This document shows, one piece after another, positions 9,139 to 17,943 of a stretch of DNA of 64,000 nucleotides. Both the position numbers and the translations under genes were made by a program. Position 1 is the first letter of the stretch. Each line of letters begins with the position of its first letter. Origin of the DNA: Psychroflexus aurantiacus (lineage in GTDB: Bacteria; Bacteroidota; Bacteroidia; Flavobacteriales; Flavobacteriaceae); contig NZ_JAAIKD010000002.1 in NCBI RefSeq assembly GCF_010820555.1, forward strand, positions 248,001 through 312,000, written 5' to 3'. The notes beneath the pieces are model-generated. The model made no database searches. It was not told where the DNA came from and saw nothing but the letters and a program-made list of their open reading frames with translations.

Positions 9139-10089
9139 ATGAAAGAACTTAGTGTTTCAAATTTATTAGGAATCAAATACCTGACTTCAGAAGACCTTCA
9201 TCTTATCTTTGAAACTGCAGATCAGTTTAAGGAAGTCATCAACAGGCCTATAAAAAAAGTCCCAAGTTTAAGAGACATTACCATTGCCAATCTTTTTTTT
9301 GAAAACAGTACAAGAACCCGGCTGTCCTTCGAATTAGCTGAAAAGCGGCTGAGTGCAGATGTCATCAATTTTTCAGCCTCCTCTTCTTCGGTTACGAAAG
9401 GAGAAACCCTCATCGATACGGTCAGCAACATACTTGCGATGAAGGTGGATATGGTGGTGATGCGTCATCCCAATCCGGGAGCCGGAGTCTTTCTTTCCAG
9501 GCACGTAAACGCGAGTATTGTAAATGCCGGAGATGGCGCTCATGAGCATCCCACCCAGGCTTTACTCGACGTGTTTTCGATTCGGGAAAAGTACGGCGAT
9601 GTTGCCGGGAAGAAGATCGTTATTGTTGGGGATATCATGCACTCCCGAGTAGCCTTAAGCAATATTTTTGCCCTTAAAAAACTAGGCGCGGAGGTTAAAG
9701 TTTGCGGACCAAACTCCCTGATGCCCAAACACATTGAAAGTCTGGGTGTAAAAGTGGAGCACAATCTCGTCAAAGCTTTAGAATGGTGCGATATTGCCAA
9801 TATGCTGCGTGTTCAAAATGAACGTATGGAGCATTCATATTTTCCCAGTACCAGAGAATATGTGCAGCAATATGGAATCAATAAAAGTTTATTGGATACC
9901 TTGAGTAAACCCATCACCATCATGCACCCGGGTCCAATCAACAGGGGAGTAGAGATTACCAGCGATGTGGCAGATTCAGAACATTCCATTATTTTAAATC
10001 AGGTGGAAAATGGGGTCGCCATTCGTATGGCCGTCATCTACTTACTGGCTTCAAAAATCAAAAATTATGACAGGAGTCCTGCCGATTAA
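9139..10089 (+). CDS. pyrB: Aspartate carbamoyltransferase catalytic chain
   Basis: The 316-residue enzyme joins carbamoyl phosphate to L-aspartate, the committed step of pyrimidine synthesis. The carbamoyl-phosphate signature FFENSTRTRLSFELAEKRL is at about residues 53-71. GAHEHPTQALLD and the C-terminal MHPGPINRGVEI are also intact. Length fits the catalytic chain; no pyrI regulatory gene is adjacent. It is cotranscribed with pyrR. The ring-closing dihydroorotase candidate is far away, at about 41.8 kb. Confidence 0.97.
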   Translation: MKELSVSNLLGIKYLTSEDLHLIFETADQFKEVINRPIKKVPSLRDITIANLFFENSTRTRLSFELAEKRLSADVINFSASSSSVTKGETLIDTVSNILAMKVDMVVMRHPNPGAGVFLSRHVNASIVNAGDGAHEHPTQALLDVFSIREKYGDVAGKKIVIVGDIMHSRVALSNIFALKKLGAEVKVCGPNSLMPKHIESLGVKVEHNLVKALEWCDIANMLRVQNERMEHSYFPSTREYVQQYGINKSLLDTLSKPITIMHPGPINRGVEITSDVADSEHSIILNQVENGVAIRMAVIYLLASKIKNYDRSPAD

Positions 10090-10178
10090 ATTTATAGCAA
10101 GGGGCCTGTTCAATAGCCAGTGACATTAACCTGCTGACAAAGCCAGGTCTGACTTTACAAAAAAATAAATTTCGACTG

Positions 10179-10511
10179 ATGAAAACTGAACAAAAAGACA
10201 ATTATATAATTCTTAGGGATGAAAAGGAGGATGTAAACGATTTTGCAGACTTTTTGACTCGAATTCATGATAAATTCAAAGACCAAAACCTGGTTATCGA
10301 TATTCAGAAATACGGAAACCTCACATTGGAAGAGCTTTTACAGTTTTTAAAACTTTCTATTATTCATAGAAAAGGTAAAAGATCCTTTGTCCTGGTGAAC
10401 GATACCATCAATATAGATGCAGTGCCTGAAGAGATTCATGTGGTTCCAACACTGCAGGAGGCAGAGGATCTCATCGGTCTGGAAGAAATAGAAAGAGATT
10501 TGGGGTTTTGA
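10179..10511 (+). CDS. STAS-like small protein upstream of RNase Z
   Basis: The 110-residue acidic protein has the alternating strand/helix pattern of a STAS (anti-sigma-antagonist-like) fold: NLVIDIQKYGN, LEELLQFLKLS, RSFVLVND and VVPTLQEAEDLI. No phosphorylatable Ser is obvious. Its stop is separated from the RNase Z start codons by one to four bases, so the pair is probably translationally coupled. Proteins in this position are sometimes mislabelled as ribonuclease Z, but it contains no metallo-beta-lactamase motif. Its function is unknown; a regulatory or partner role for RNase Z is only inferred. Confidence 0.72.
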   Translation: MKTEQKDNYIILRDEKEDVNDFADFLTRIHDKFKDQNLVIDIQKYGNLTLEELLQFLKLSIIHRKGKRSFVLVNDTINIDAVPEEIHVVPTLQEAEDLIGLEEIERDLGF

Positions 10512-10515
10512 TATG

Positions 10516-11424
10516 ATGCAGCTTACCATTTTAGGTTGTCACTCAGCAACACCCAGAGCAAACGCCCATCCAACCTCTCAGGTTTTGGATATGAACGGCG
10601 AGTTGATGCTCATAGACTGCGGGGAAGGCACCCAGGTTCGTTTGAGACGGGAAAAAATCAAGTTTTCTCGCATACGCCATATTTTTATTTCACATCTGCA
10701 TGGGGATCATTATTATGGACTTATAGGCCTGTTGTCCACCTTTAGTCTGCTTAACAGAACCGCAGAATTGCATATCCATGCCCCGCAGGGCCTTGAAGAA
10801 ATCATCAAGCTGCAACTCAGGGTCAGTCATGCCTATACTTCCTATCCGCTCATTTTTCATCAGTTGGATTCCAGGAAAGCAGAACTCATTTTGGATAATG
10901 ACAAGTTGAGCGTCGAGACGATTCCTTTATCCCACAGGGTATATACCAACGGATTTTTATTTAAAGCCAAGCCTGGCGATCGAAAGTTGCTGATTGACAA
11001 AGTCCAGAATTTAGATATAGATAAAGCCTATTACAAAAGCATTGTCAAGGGTAAGGATGTGGAAACCAGAGACGGGCGACTTGTCAGGAATGAGGACTTA
11101 ACAGCAGATCCCAGGCCTGAACCGAGTTATGCCTTCTGCAGCGATACGGTCTTTAAACCCGATATCGTACCGCAGATTACTGGAACGACACTGCTTTATC
11201 ATGAGTCAACATTTCTTGAAGAACAGGAACATCTGTGTGAAAAAACCAAGCATTCTACCGCTAAGCAGGCAGGAATCATCGCTCAGAAAGCAGGGGTTCA
11301 AAAATTGATCCTGGGTCATTTTTCGGCGCGTTATAAAAATTTATCCCTGTTTGAAAAAGAAGCGCAGGTTGTTTTTGATAATGTGGAAAATGCAGAAAGC
11401 GGTAAAATCTTCAGGTTCGAATAG
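10516..11424 (+). CDS. rnz: Ribonuclease Z (tRNA 3'-endonuclease)
   Basis: The metallo-beta-lactamase fold is clear. The zinc motif HLHGDHYYGL is at about residues 61-70. SHRV, CSDT, HEST and LGHFSARY provide the remaining ligands and family motifs. The enzyme cuts the 3' trailer from tRNA precursors. I chose the second of two adjacent ATGs (10513 and 10516) because homologues begin MxLTILG; either is possible. About 302 residues is standard for the short bacterial form. It follows the STAS-like gene without a gap. No tRNA gene is nearby. Confidence 0.95.
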   Translation: MQLTILGCHSATPRANAHPTSQVLDMNGELMLIDCGEGTQVRLRREKIKFSRIRHIFISHLHGDHYYGLIGLLSTFSLLNRTAELHIHAPQGLEEIIKLQLRVSHAYTSYPLIFHQLDSRKAELILDNDKLSVETIPLSHRVYTNGFLFKAKPGDRKLLIDKVQNLDIDKAYYKSIVKGKDVETRDGRLVRNEDLTADPRPEPSYAFCSDTVFKPDIVPQITGTTLLYHESTFLEEQEHLCEKTKHSTAKQAGIIAQKAGVQKLILGHFSARYKNLSLFEKEAQVVFDNVENAESGKIFRFE

Positions 11425-11481
11425 TCTCAATCTTTTCTGAATTACATTGCTTCTCAACCTATAATTTTCTAATTTGCTACC

Positions 11482-12126
11482 ATGGAAGATAAATTACATG
11501 ACTACAGAAAATCCTACGAAAAAGCCAGCCTGATTCGGGAAAATTTAGATGAAAACCCGATTCAGCAATTCAGAACCTGGTTTTATGATGTTGAAAGATT
11601 TGGAGGCGTAGATGAAGCGAATGCCATGACAATTTCAACTATAGGGGAAGATGGCTTTCCGAAAAGCAGAATTGTTCTTTTGAAATCTTATGATGAAAAT
11701 GGCTTTGTGTTTTACACGAATTATGAAAGTGAAAAAGGCCAGGCTTTGCAGAACCAACCTCAAACCTGTTTGTCGTTCTTTTGGCCAAATACCGAACGGC
11801 AGGTCATTATAAAGGGGCTTGCAGAAAAAGTTCCCGAAAATGTCTCAGATCAGTATTTCGCATCGAGACCCAAAGGAAGTCAGCTTGGTGCTTTGGTGTC
11901 CAATCAAAGCAGTGTCATAAAAAACCGACAGGTTTTGGAAGACGAACTGAAAGCCTTGGAAAAGAAATATGCCGATAAGGAGGTTCCACGTCCTGAAAAC
12001 TGGGGAGGATTTTTGGTGAGACCAGAATCTATCGAGTTTTGGCAGGGCCGTCCCAACCGACTTCATGATCGATTTTTATACACAAAATCAGAATACGATT
12101 GGAACATTGATCGTTTAGCGCCTTGA
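11482..12126 (+). CDS. pdxH: Pyridoxamine 5'-phosphate oxidase
   Basis: The 214-residue FMN enzyme oxidises pyridoxine or pyridoxamine 5'-phosphate to pyridoxal 5'-phosphate. Family motifs are present: AMTISTIGEDGFPKSRIVLL, GFVFYTNYESEKG, and the C-terminal FWQGRPNRLHDRFLY...WNIDRLAP signature. It is the usual dimer-forming length and cytosolic. The SixA-like gene starts one base after its stop, so pdxH may be the first gene of the polyphosphate operon transcript, an odd functional mix. Confidence 0.97.
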   Translation: MEDKLHDYRKSYEKASLIRENLDENPIQQFRTWFYDVERFGGVDEANAMTISTIGEDGFPKSRIVLLKSYDENGFVFYTNYESEKGQALQNQPQTCLSFFWPNTERQVIIKGLAEKVPENVSDQYFASRPKGSQLGALVSNQSSVIKNRQVLEDELKALEKKYADKEVPRPENWGGFLVRPESIEFWQGRPNRLHDRFLYTKSEYDWNIDRLAP

Positions 12127-12127
12127 T

Positions 12128-12613
12128 ATGAAACGATTAGTTTTTGTAAGACACGGTAAGTCTTCCTGGGATTCTCCGGTTGCAGATAAATTAAGGCCTT
12201 TGAAAGAGCGGGCCTATACAGATGCAGAGCATGTGATTTCAGCGTTCCAGGCCCATTTGGATTATTCTGTTGAGGTGTTTTCAAGTCCTGCCCTGCGTGC
12301 AAAAACCACGGCTGAATTGTTTAAAGATAAACTCGGTATCGACGCGCAGCATTTTCATATCCGTCCTGAATTGTACACCTTTGATGCTGACGAAGTGCTT
12401 AAATTTATTAAGAACATCGCTGACGAATTCGATCATGTGATGCTGTTTGGTCACAATCCAGCTTATACGGAACTTGTGAACAGGCTCGGGAGTTTGGCCA
12501 TTGATAATTTGCCTACCACGGGCTTAGTCAGTATTGTTTTTGAAATTGATTCCTGGAAGCACATTCGGACAGGAAACACACACTTATATTTATTCCCAAA
12601 ACATTTACGCTAA
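12128..12613 (+). CDS. SixA-like histidine phosphatase
   Basis: The 161-residue protein opens with LVFVRHGKSSW, the RHG phosphohistidine motif of the branch-1 histidine phosphatase superfamily. It contains FSSPALRAKTTAEL and FGHNPAY, where the second catalytic His lies. E. coli SixA removes phosphate from phosphohistidine on signalling proteins. Here the gene overlaps the ppk1 start (TAATG), and PPK1 works through a phosphohistidine intermediate. A link to polyphosphate metabolism is plausible but unproven. Size matches SixA. Confidence 0.87.
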   Translation: MKRLVFVRHGKSSWDSPVADKLRPLKERAYTDAEHVISAFQAHLDYSVEVFSSPALRAKTTAELFKDKLGIDAQHFHIRPELYTFDADEVLKFIKNIADEFDHVMLFGHNPAYTELVNRLGSLAIDNLPTTGLVSIVFEIDSWKHIRTGNTHLYLFPKHLR

Positions 12614-14682
12614 TGCGCAACAATAAATACGATAATAGAGAATTGAGCTGGTTGAAATTCAATCAACGGGTATTACAGGAAGCTGCAGACCCCAGCGTTC
12701 CCTTGATTGAGCGGCTGAGGTTTTTGGGTATATTCTCCAATAACCTGGATGAGTTTTTCAAAGTGCGCTATGCTACTGTAAAACGAATAGATCTTGCCGG
12801 TAAAGCCGGGAAGAAGGTGCTTGGCGGTTTTAATGCCAGTCGTCTGCTTAAAGAGATCACTCAAATTGTTATCAAAAAACAAGCGGAAAGTTTAGATATT
12901 TTGGCTTCCATTCAGGATCAGCTTAAAGAGCATGACATTTACGTCATCGACGAAAACCAGGTGACTTCAGAACAGGCTATATTTTTGAAAGAATTTTTTC
13001 TTCAAAAGGTAAGTCCGGCTCTGGTCACTATCATGTTAAACGAGATCGATAAAGTTCCAAACCTGAAGGACTCCAAGGCTTATCTGGCCGTGAAGATGGT
13101 TCAGCTTGAAAAGGACAGACTGCAAAATCAGTATATTTTGATAGAGATCCCTTCAAGTGTAGAGCGATTTGTAGAGATTCCTTCTTCAGATGGGAAAAAG
13201 TATATCATCTTGCTGGATGATCTGATTCGCTATAATCTCAATGTTATTTTCAACATTTTCGATTATGACAGTATATCGGCTCACATGGTCAAAATCACCA
13301 GAGATGCCCAGCTTGATCTGGAAGGAGACCTGAGCAAAAGTTATATAGAAAAACTGATGGATAGCGTGAAGGATAGAATAGAAGGAGATCCCGTTCGTTT
13401 TGTCTACGACAAGGAAATTGAACAGGACACGCTTGATTTTCTGCTGAAAAAGATGGAAATCGATACCACAGACAGTTTAATTCCCGGTGGCAAGTACCAT
13501 AACCGGCGGGATTATATGAATTTTCCCGACCTCGGCGCCAAGCATCTGGTGTACGATAAAATTGAACCTTTGCCCATACCGGGACTTGAAATACAGGGAA
13601 GTCTACTGGAAAAAATAGCCAAAAAGGATTTTCTTCAGCATGTCCCTTACCAAACCTTCTCTTACACGGTTAAATTTTTGCGGGAGGCCGCTTTAGATCC
13701 TAAAGTCAAATCCATCAAAATCACCATTTACAGGTTAGCCACAGTTTCACATATTGCCAGTTCACTTATCAATGCTGCAAAAAACGGTAAGCGTGTCACC
13801 GTATCCATAGAGCTTCAAGCCCGTTTTGATGAAGCCAATAACATCAAGTATGCAGAAAAAATGGAGCGTGAAGGCGTCAAGCTTATTTTTGGGGTAACAG
13901 GGCTGAAAGTGCATTGCAAAACCTGCATCATCGAGCGTTTGGAAAATAACAAAATCAAGTATTACGGGTTTATCAGCACTGGAAATTTTAATGAAAATAC
14001 AGCTAAGATTTATACAGATTACACCCTGTTTACCGCACATCAGGGCATTTTAAAAGATATCGATAAAGTTTTCGACTTCTTTGAAGTGAATTATAAGATT
14101 AAAAGATATAAGCACCTCATTGTTTCGCCGCATTACTCACGTTCAAAATTTTCAGACCTGATCGATCAGGAAATTGAAAATCATGAAGCCGGTAAGAAAT
14201 CAGGAATCTCCATCAAAATGAACAGTTTGTCGGATTATGGTTTGATTGATAAGCTTTATGAAGCGAGTCGGGTCGGGGTGAAAGTCAAACTGATCATCAG
14301 GGGTATAAACTGCCTGATACCTCAGGTAAAGGGAATGAGCGAAAACATAGAAGCCATTAGTATTGTAGATAAATTTCTTGAACATCCCAGGCTATATATC
14401 TTCCAGAATGACGACCACCCTAAAGTTTTCATATCTTCTGCAGACTGGATGACCAGAAATATAGACCATCGGGTGGAGGTTACCTGTCCTATTTACGACG
14501 ATGACATCAAACATGAATTGATCGAAACCTTTGGTATTTGCTGGAAGGACAATATAAAAGCCAGAGATTTCTCTTCAAAGGAAGACAATGCGTATAGAGA
14601 AAAGCTCGGCCCGGATTTCAGAAGTCAGTTCGAGACCTACACGTATTATCAGGAAAAACTCAAGAAATCAGTAAATAAATAA
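12613..14682 (+). CDS. ppk1: Polyphosphate kinase 1
   Basis: The 689-residue enzyme makes long-chain polyphosphate from ATP and can run in reverse. The order is N-terminal domain (RELSWLKFNQRVLQEA), head domain, then two phospholipase-D-like catalytic domains. The candidate autophosphorylated His is His434 in GLKVHCK. The second catalytic cluster is NIDHRVEVTCPI. It overlaps the SixA-like stop by one base and precedes ppx by six bases, so synthesis and hydrolysis of polyphosphate are likely cotranscribed. Confidence 0.97.
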   Translation: MRNNKYDNRELSWLKFNQRVLQEAADPSVPLIERLRFLGIFSNNLDEFFKVRYATVKRIDLAGKAGKKVLGGFNASRLLKEITQIVIKKQAESLDILASIQDQLKEHDIYVIDENQVTSEQAIFLKEFFLQKVSPALVTIMLNEIDKVPNLKDSKAYLAVKMVQLEKDRLQNQYILIEIPSSVERFVEIPSSDGKKYIILLDDLIRYNLNVIFNIFDYDSISAHMVKITRDAQLDLEGDLSKSYIEKLMDSVKDRIEGDPVRFVYDKEIEQDTLDFLLKKMEIDTTDSLIPGGKYHNRRDYMNFPDLGAKHLVYDKIEPLPIPGLEIQGSLLEKIAKKDFLQHVPYQTFSYTVKFLREAALDPKVKSIKITIYRLATVSHIASSLINAAKNGKRVTVSIELQARFDEANNIKYAEKMEREGVKLIFGVTGLKVHCKTCIIERLENNKIKYYGFISTGNFNENTAKIYTDYTLFTAHQGILKDIDKVFDFFEVNYKIKRYKHLIVSPHYSRSKFSDLIDQEIENHEAGKKSGISIKMNSLSDYGLIDKLYEASRVGVKVKLIIRGINCLIPQVKGMSENIEAISIVDKFLEHPRLYIFQNDDHPKVFISSADWMTRNIDHRVEVTCPIYDDDIKHELIETFGICWKDNIKARDFSSKEDNAYREKLGPDFRSQFETYTYYQEKLKKSVNK

Positions 14683-14688
14683 TCGATT

Positions 14689-15591
14689 ATGCTTTCTATC
14701 AAAAAATTTGCTGCTATAGATATAGGCTCCAATGCCGTGCGTCTTCTTATTTCTACCATAACTGAACCCGATAATAAGCCTGTGACCTTTAAGAAAACGT
14801 CTCTGGTGAGAGTTCCTATCAGACTTGGGCAGGACGTGTTTACAAAATCCTATATTTCCGATGAAAGCACAGAGCGTATAGTAGATACCATGAAAGCCTT
14901 CAGTTTACTCATGAAATCTCATAAAATTGAAGCTTACCGGGCCTGCGCTACCTCGGCGATGAGAGATGCTGAAAACGGGCAGGCTGTGGCTGAGAAAATA
15001 GCTGTAGAGTCTAAAATCGATATTGATATCATAGACGGGAGCGATGAAGCAGCTATCATCGCCGCAACAGATTTGCATAGCCTGGTCGATAACAACAAAA
15101 CCTATCTCTACGTGGATGTGGGAGGGGGAAGTACGGAGTTCACCTTGTTTTCCAATGGTCAGACGGTAGCATCCAAATCCTTTAAACTGGGTACGGTTAG
15201 AATTTTAAACAACACTATTTCTGAAAGTTTATGGATAGAGGTAGAACATTGGATAAAATCCATAACCAAACCTTATTCCAGAATTGAAATGGTAGGTTCC
15301 GGAGGAAACATCAACAATATTTTCAAATCGAGTAATAAAAAAACAGGGAGGCCCTTGTCTTTTTTTTACCTGAGCTCCTATTACCAGTTATTGAATTCGC
15401 TCACCTATGAAGAGCGTATCTCCGAACTTAGCCTGAATGAAGACAGAGCCGATGTGATTATCCCGGCGACCAAGATTTATTTATCGGCTATGAAATGGAG
15501 CAGGTCCAAGTCCATACATGTGCCCAAAATAGGCCTGGTAGATGGCATTATTAAATCCCTGTATCAAAATTACAAGTCTGAAAACCTGTAA
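14689..15591 (+). CDS. ppx: Exopolyphosphatase (Ppx/GppA family)
   Basis: The 300-residue ASKHA-fold phosphatase has AAIDIGSNAVRLLI at the N-terminus, YVDVGGGSTEFTLF as the second phosphate loop, and VGSGGNINNI. It is the short form without the C-terminal HD domain of E. coli Ppx. It should remove terminal phosphate from polyphosphate, with pppGpp as a possible alternative substrate. Its position directly after ppk1 supports the polyphosphate role. It converges on the DUF4136 gene with only 21 bases between stops and no obvious terminator. Confidence 0.92.
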   Translation: MLSIKKFAAIDIGSNAVRLLISTITEPDNKPVTFKKTSLVRVPIRLGQDVFTKSYISDESTERIVDTMKAFSLLMKSHKIEAYRACATSAMRDAENGQAVAEKIAVESKIDIDIIDGSDEAAIIAATDLHSLVDNNKTYLYVDVGGGSTEFTLFSNGQTVASKSFKLGTVRILNNTISESLWIEVEHWIKSITKPYSRIEMVGSGGNINNIFKSSNKKTGRPLSFFYLSSYYQLLNSLTYEERISELSLNEDRADVIIPATKIYLSAMKWSRSKSIHVPKIGLVDGIIKSLYQNYKSENL

Positions 15592-15612
15592 TAGAAAAGG
15601 ATAGCTTTCGCA

Positions 15613-16125
15613 TTATTTTTCCGGCGGATATTTTTCCAGTACTTTTCCAACAAGCCTATTGAAAAAGGCTTCGCGTTCTTTTCCCTTTAAATTTTCTTTA
15701 AAACTTGCTTCCACAACCCCTTGCCAAAAAAGATCATTGGTGAGGCCATCAGCAAATTCGATGGTTATGGCAATTGTGCGTTTTGGAACTTGAGGGGAAA
15801 TCATTCCGCCTACACTTCCTGCATAACCACCAAAACCTATCCCAAAGTTGTTATTCGAGACCTTGTCGAAAACATCGGCGTAAAAATTGACTTTAAAATC
15901 CGGTATTAATTTTTTTTCAAAGCCCTTGGCTATCAGGGTATCTTTTATAGCCAGGTAAACACGATCTTCATCCAGTTCCGCCAAACCGGAGTTTTCTATC
16001 GCATAAAAGGCGAAGCCTTTATAGCTGTCGAAATCTACATCGGGAGCATAATCTGTAAGTACTCTGGGAGAAGTACAGGAAAAAAGAATAAGAGAAACAA
16101 GAAGTAAGCTAAAACGGGCTTTCAT
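15613..16125 (-). CDS. DUF4136 lipoprotein
   Basis: The 170-residue protein has a lipoprotein signal peptide (MKARFSLLLVSLILFSC, lipobox LFSC, lipidated Cys at 17). The remainder matches DUF4136 in style: DFDSYKGFAFY, PDFKVNFYADVFDKV and IAITIEFADG. This family is common in Bacteroidota envelopes and has no known activity. It is probably anchored in the periplasm-facing membrane or exported to the outer membrane. It stands alone. Confidence 0.85.
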   Translation of the reverse strand: MKARFSLLLVSLILFSCTSPRVLTDYAPDVDFDSYKGFAFYAIENSGLAELDEDRVYLAIKDTLIAKGFEKKLIPDFKVNFYADVFDKVSNNNFGIGFGGYAGSVGGMISPQVPKRTIAITIEFADGLTNDLFWQGVVEASFKENLKGKEREAFFNRLVGKVLEKYPPEK

Positions 16126-16178
16126 TTTTAATTAAAATTAGGAATTAGATTCTAATACCAAACCTTTTTTGCTAAACA

Positions 16179-16658
16179 TTATAAATCTTCTCTCATTTTC
16201 TGGACCTTTTCCTTAAGCTGTTCCATATAAACAAGAAGTTGTTTTTGGACTTCAGGATCTTTTACCCCTATGATTTGTGCGGCTAGAATCCCTGCATTTT
16301 TTGCACCATTCAGCGCTACTGTAGCTACGGGAACCCCGCCGGGCATTTGAAGAATGGAAAGGATAGAATCCCATCCGTCTATCGAATTGCTGGATTTTAC
16401 AGGCACTCCTATAACAGGCAGCGGAGTGATGGAGGCTACCATGCCCGGCAGATGGGCAGCACCTCCGGCGCCGGCAATGATGACGTCAATTCCTCGGGTG
16501 TGGGCCGCTTTTCCAAAATCCATCATGTATTCCGGTGTCCGGTGTGCAGACACGATATCTACTTCGGTTTCGATGTCAAATTCTTTCAAAATATCAATAG
16601 CGTCCTGCATGACCGGGAGGTCGCTTTTACTTCCCATGATGATAGCAACTTTACTCAT
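16179..16658 (-). CDS. purE: N5-carboxyaminoimidazole ribonucleotide mutase
   Basis: The start was placed at 16658, giving [17 protein letters not shown]. The frame is open further upstream but only with residues that overlap purK in another frame. The 159-residue class I PurE has GSKSD, SAHRTPE and [12 protein letters not shown], which form the active site. It moves the carboxylate of N5-CAIR to C4 in purine synthesis. It lies four bases after the purK stop, so substrate producer and consumer are coupled. Confidence 0.96.
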   Translation of the reverse strand: MSKVAIIMGSKSDLPVMQDAIDILKEFDIETEVDIVSAHRTPEYMMDFGKAAHTRGIDVIIAGAGGAAHLPGMVASITPLPVIGVPVKSSNSIDGWDSILSILQMPGGVPVATVALNGAKNAGILAAQIIGVKDPEVQKQLLVYMEQLKEKVQKMREDL

Positions 16659-16662
16659 AAGC

Positions 16663-17826
16663 TTAAGATGTTTTGGATATGACTTTGATTTTCGATTTGA
16701 CGACTTCTGCAATGGCCCTGGCTTCACTCAGGTCAGCATGAATAATATTCACGTGTCCCATTTTTCTGAAGGGACGTGTTTCTCGTTTTCCATAAATATG
16801 CGGGGTTACACCAGGCATCGCCATGATATCTTCGATACCCTCATAGACCACCTCTCCGGTATGTTTTTCATCACCAACCAAATTGACCATCACCGAATGG
16901 CTTTTGCTTTCGGTACTGCCCAATGGTAAATCGAGAATCGCTCTTAAGTGCTGCTCGAACTGATTGGTAAAACTCCCTTCAATACTAAAGTGGCCGCTGT
17001 TGTGTGGTCTTGGAGCAACTTCGTTGACCAATACGTCATCAGACTGAGTCACAAACATTTCAATAGCCAGCAGTCCTACATGCTCAAACTTACTCGAAAC
17101 CAGCTGTGCCAGTTCTCTGGCCTTTTTGGCCAGGGTTTCGTCTATTCTGGCAGGACATAAGACGTATTCAACCTGATTGGCTTCGGGATGAAATTCCATT
17201 TCGACCACGGGGTAGGTTTTGATTTCTCCGGAAACACTTCTGGAAACGATGACGGCAATTTCAGTTTTGAAATCGACAAGCGCTTCAGCAATGCATTCTA
17301 CGTCGGGAAGCTGGCTGAGCTGTTCGCGGGATTTAATCACACTTACTCCTTTGCCATCATAACCGCCGATACTGCTTTTCCATACAAAGGGAAGCTTGAT
17401 GTTTCCTTCTGAAACGGCTTCTTTCAAACGTTTTAAGTCGGAAAAGAGGTCAAAGTCTGCTGTTGGGATATGACTGGACTCGTAAAATTTTTTCTGAACC
17501 GCTTTATTCTGAATTTTTTGTAAGGTAGCAGCTGATGGATATACCTTTTTGCCTAAGGCTTCAAGATCTTCTAAAGCCTTTACATTGACGGATTCAATTT
17601 CAAAGGTAAGCACGTCCACTTTTTTTCCAAAAGCCATAACCGCATCATAGTCCATAAGGCTCCCCACTTCAAAATGATTGCAGGCCAGTCGGGAAGGAGC
17701 TTCAGGATTGGCATCCATCACGTAGGTTTGAATATCAAATTTGCGGGTGTCATACAGCAACATTTTACCCAATTGCCCTCCGCCTAAAATGCCGAGCTTA
17801 AAATCCGAAGAAAAATAATGTGTCAT
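16663..17826 (-). CDS. purK: N5-carboxyaminoimidazole ribonucleotide synthase
   Basis: The 387-residue ATP-grasp enzyme carboxylates AIR with bicarbonate and ATP. It opens with [13 protein letters not shown], then shows the ATP-grasp features [28 protein letters not shown] and [18 protein letters not shown]. Length is typical. A TAnnTTTG element on the minus strand ends only four bases before this ATG, so the mRNA may be leaderless or nearly so. The gene is divergent from the orphan sensor kinase. Confidence 0.96.
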   Translation of the reverse strand: MTHYFSSDFKLGILGGGQLGKMLLYDTRKFDIQTYVMDANPEAPSRLACNHFEVGSLMDYDAVMAFGKKVDVLTFEIESVNVKALEDLEALGKKVYPSAATLQKIQNKAVQKKFYESSHIPTADFDLFSDLKRLKEAVSEGNIKLPFVWKSSIGGYDGKGVSVIKSREQLSQLPDVECIAEALVDFKTEIAVIVSRSVSGEIKTYPVVEMEFHPEANQVEYVLCPARIDETLAKKARELAQLVSSKFEHVGLLAIEMFVTQSDDVLVNEVAPRPHNSGHFSIEGSFTNQFEQHLRAILDLPLGSTESKSHSVMVNLVGDEKHTGEVVYEGIEDIMAMPGVTPHIYGKRETRPFRKMGHVNIIHADLSEARAIAEVVKSKIKVISKTS

Positions 17827-17830
17827 GCCA

Positions 17831-17838
17831 CAAAAATA
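17831..17838 (-). promoter_or_regulatory. TAnnTTTG -7 element almost touching the purK start
   Basis: On the minus strand this reads TATTTTTG, followed by TGGC and then the purK ATG. With a normal distance to the transcription start, the mRNA would begin at or very near the start codon. Confidence 0.42.
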
Positions 17839-17943
17839 ATAGATTTACATGCTGTTCCGGTGATTTTCTAAAATAATTTCGATTTTAAAAGGTTTATAGT
17901 AAACCAGTTTCATTTTCAGTATTATTGTTTAAATATTTCATGC

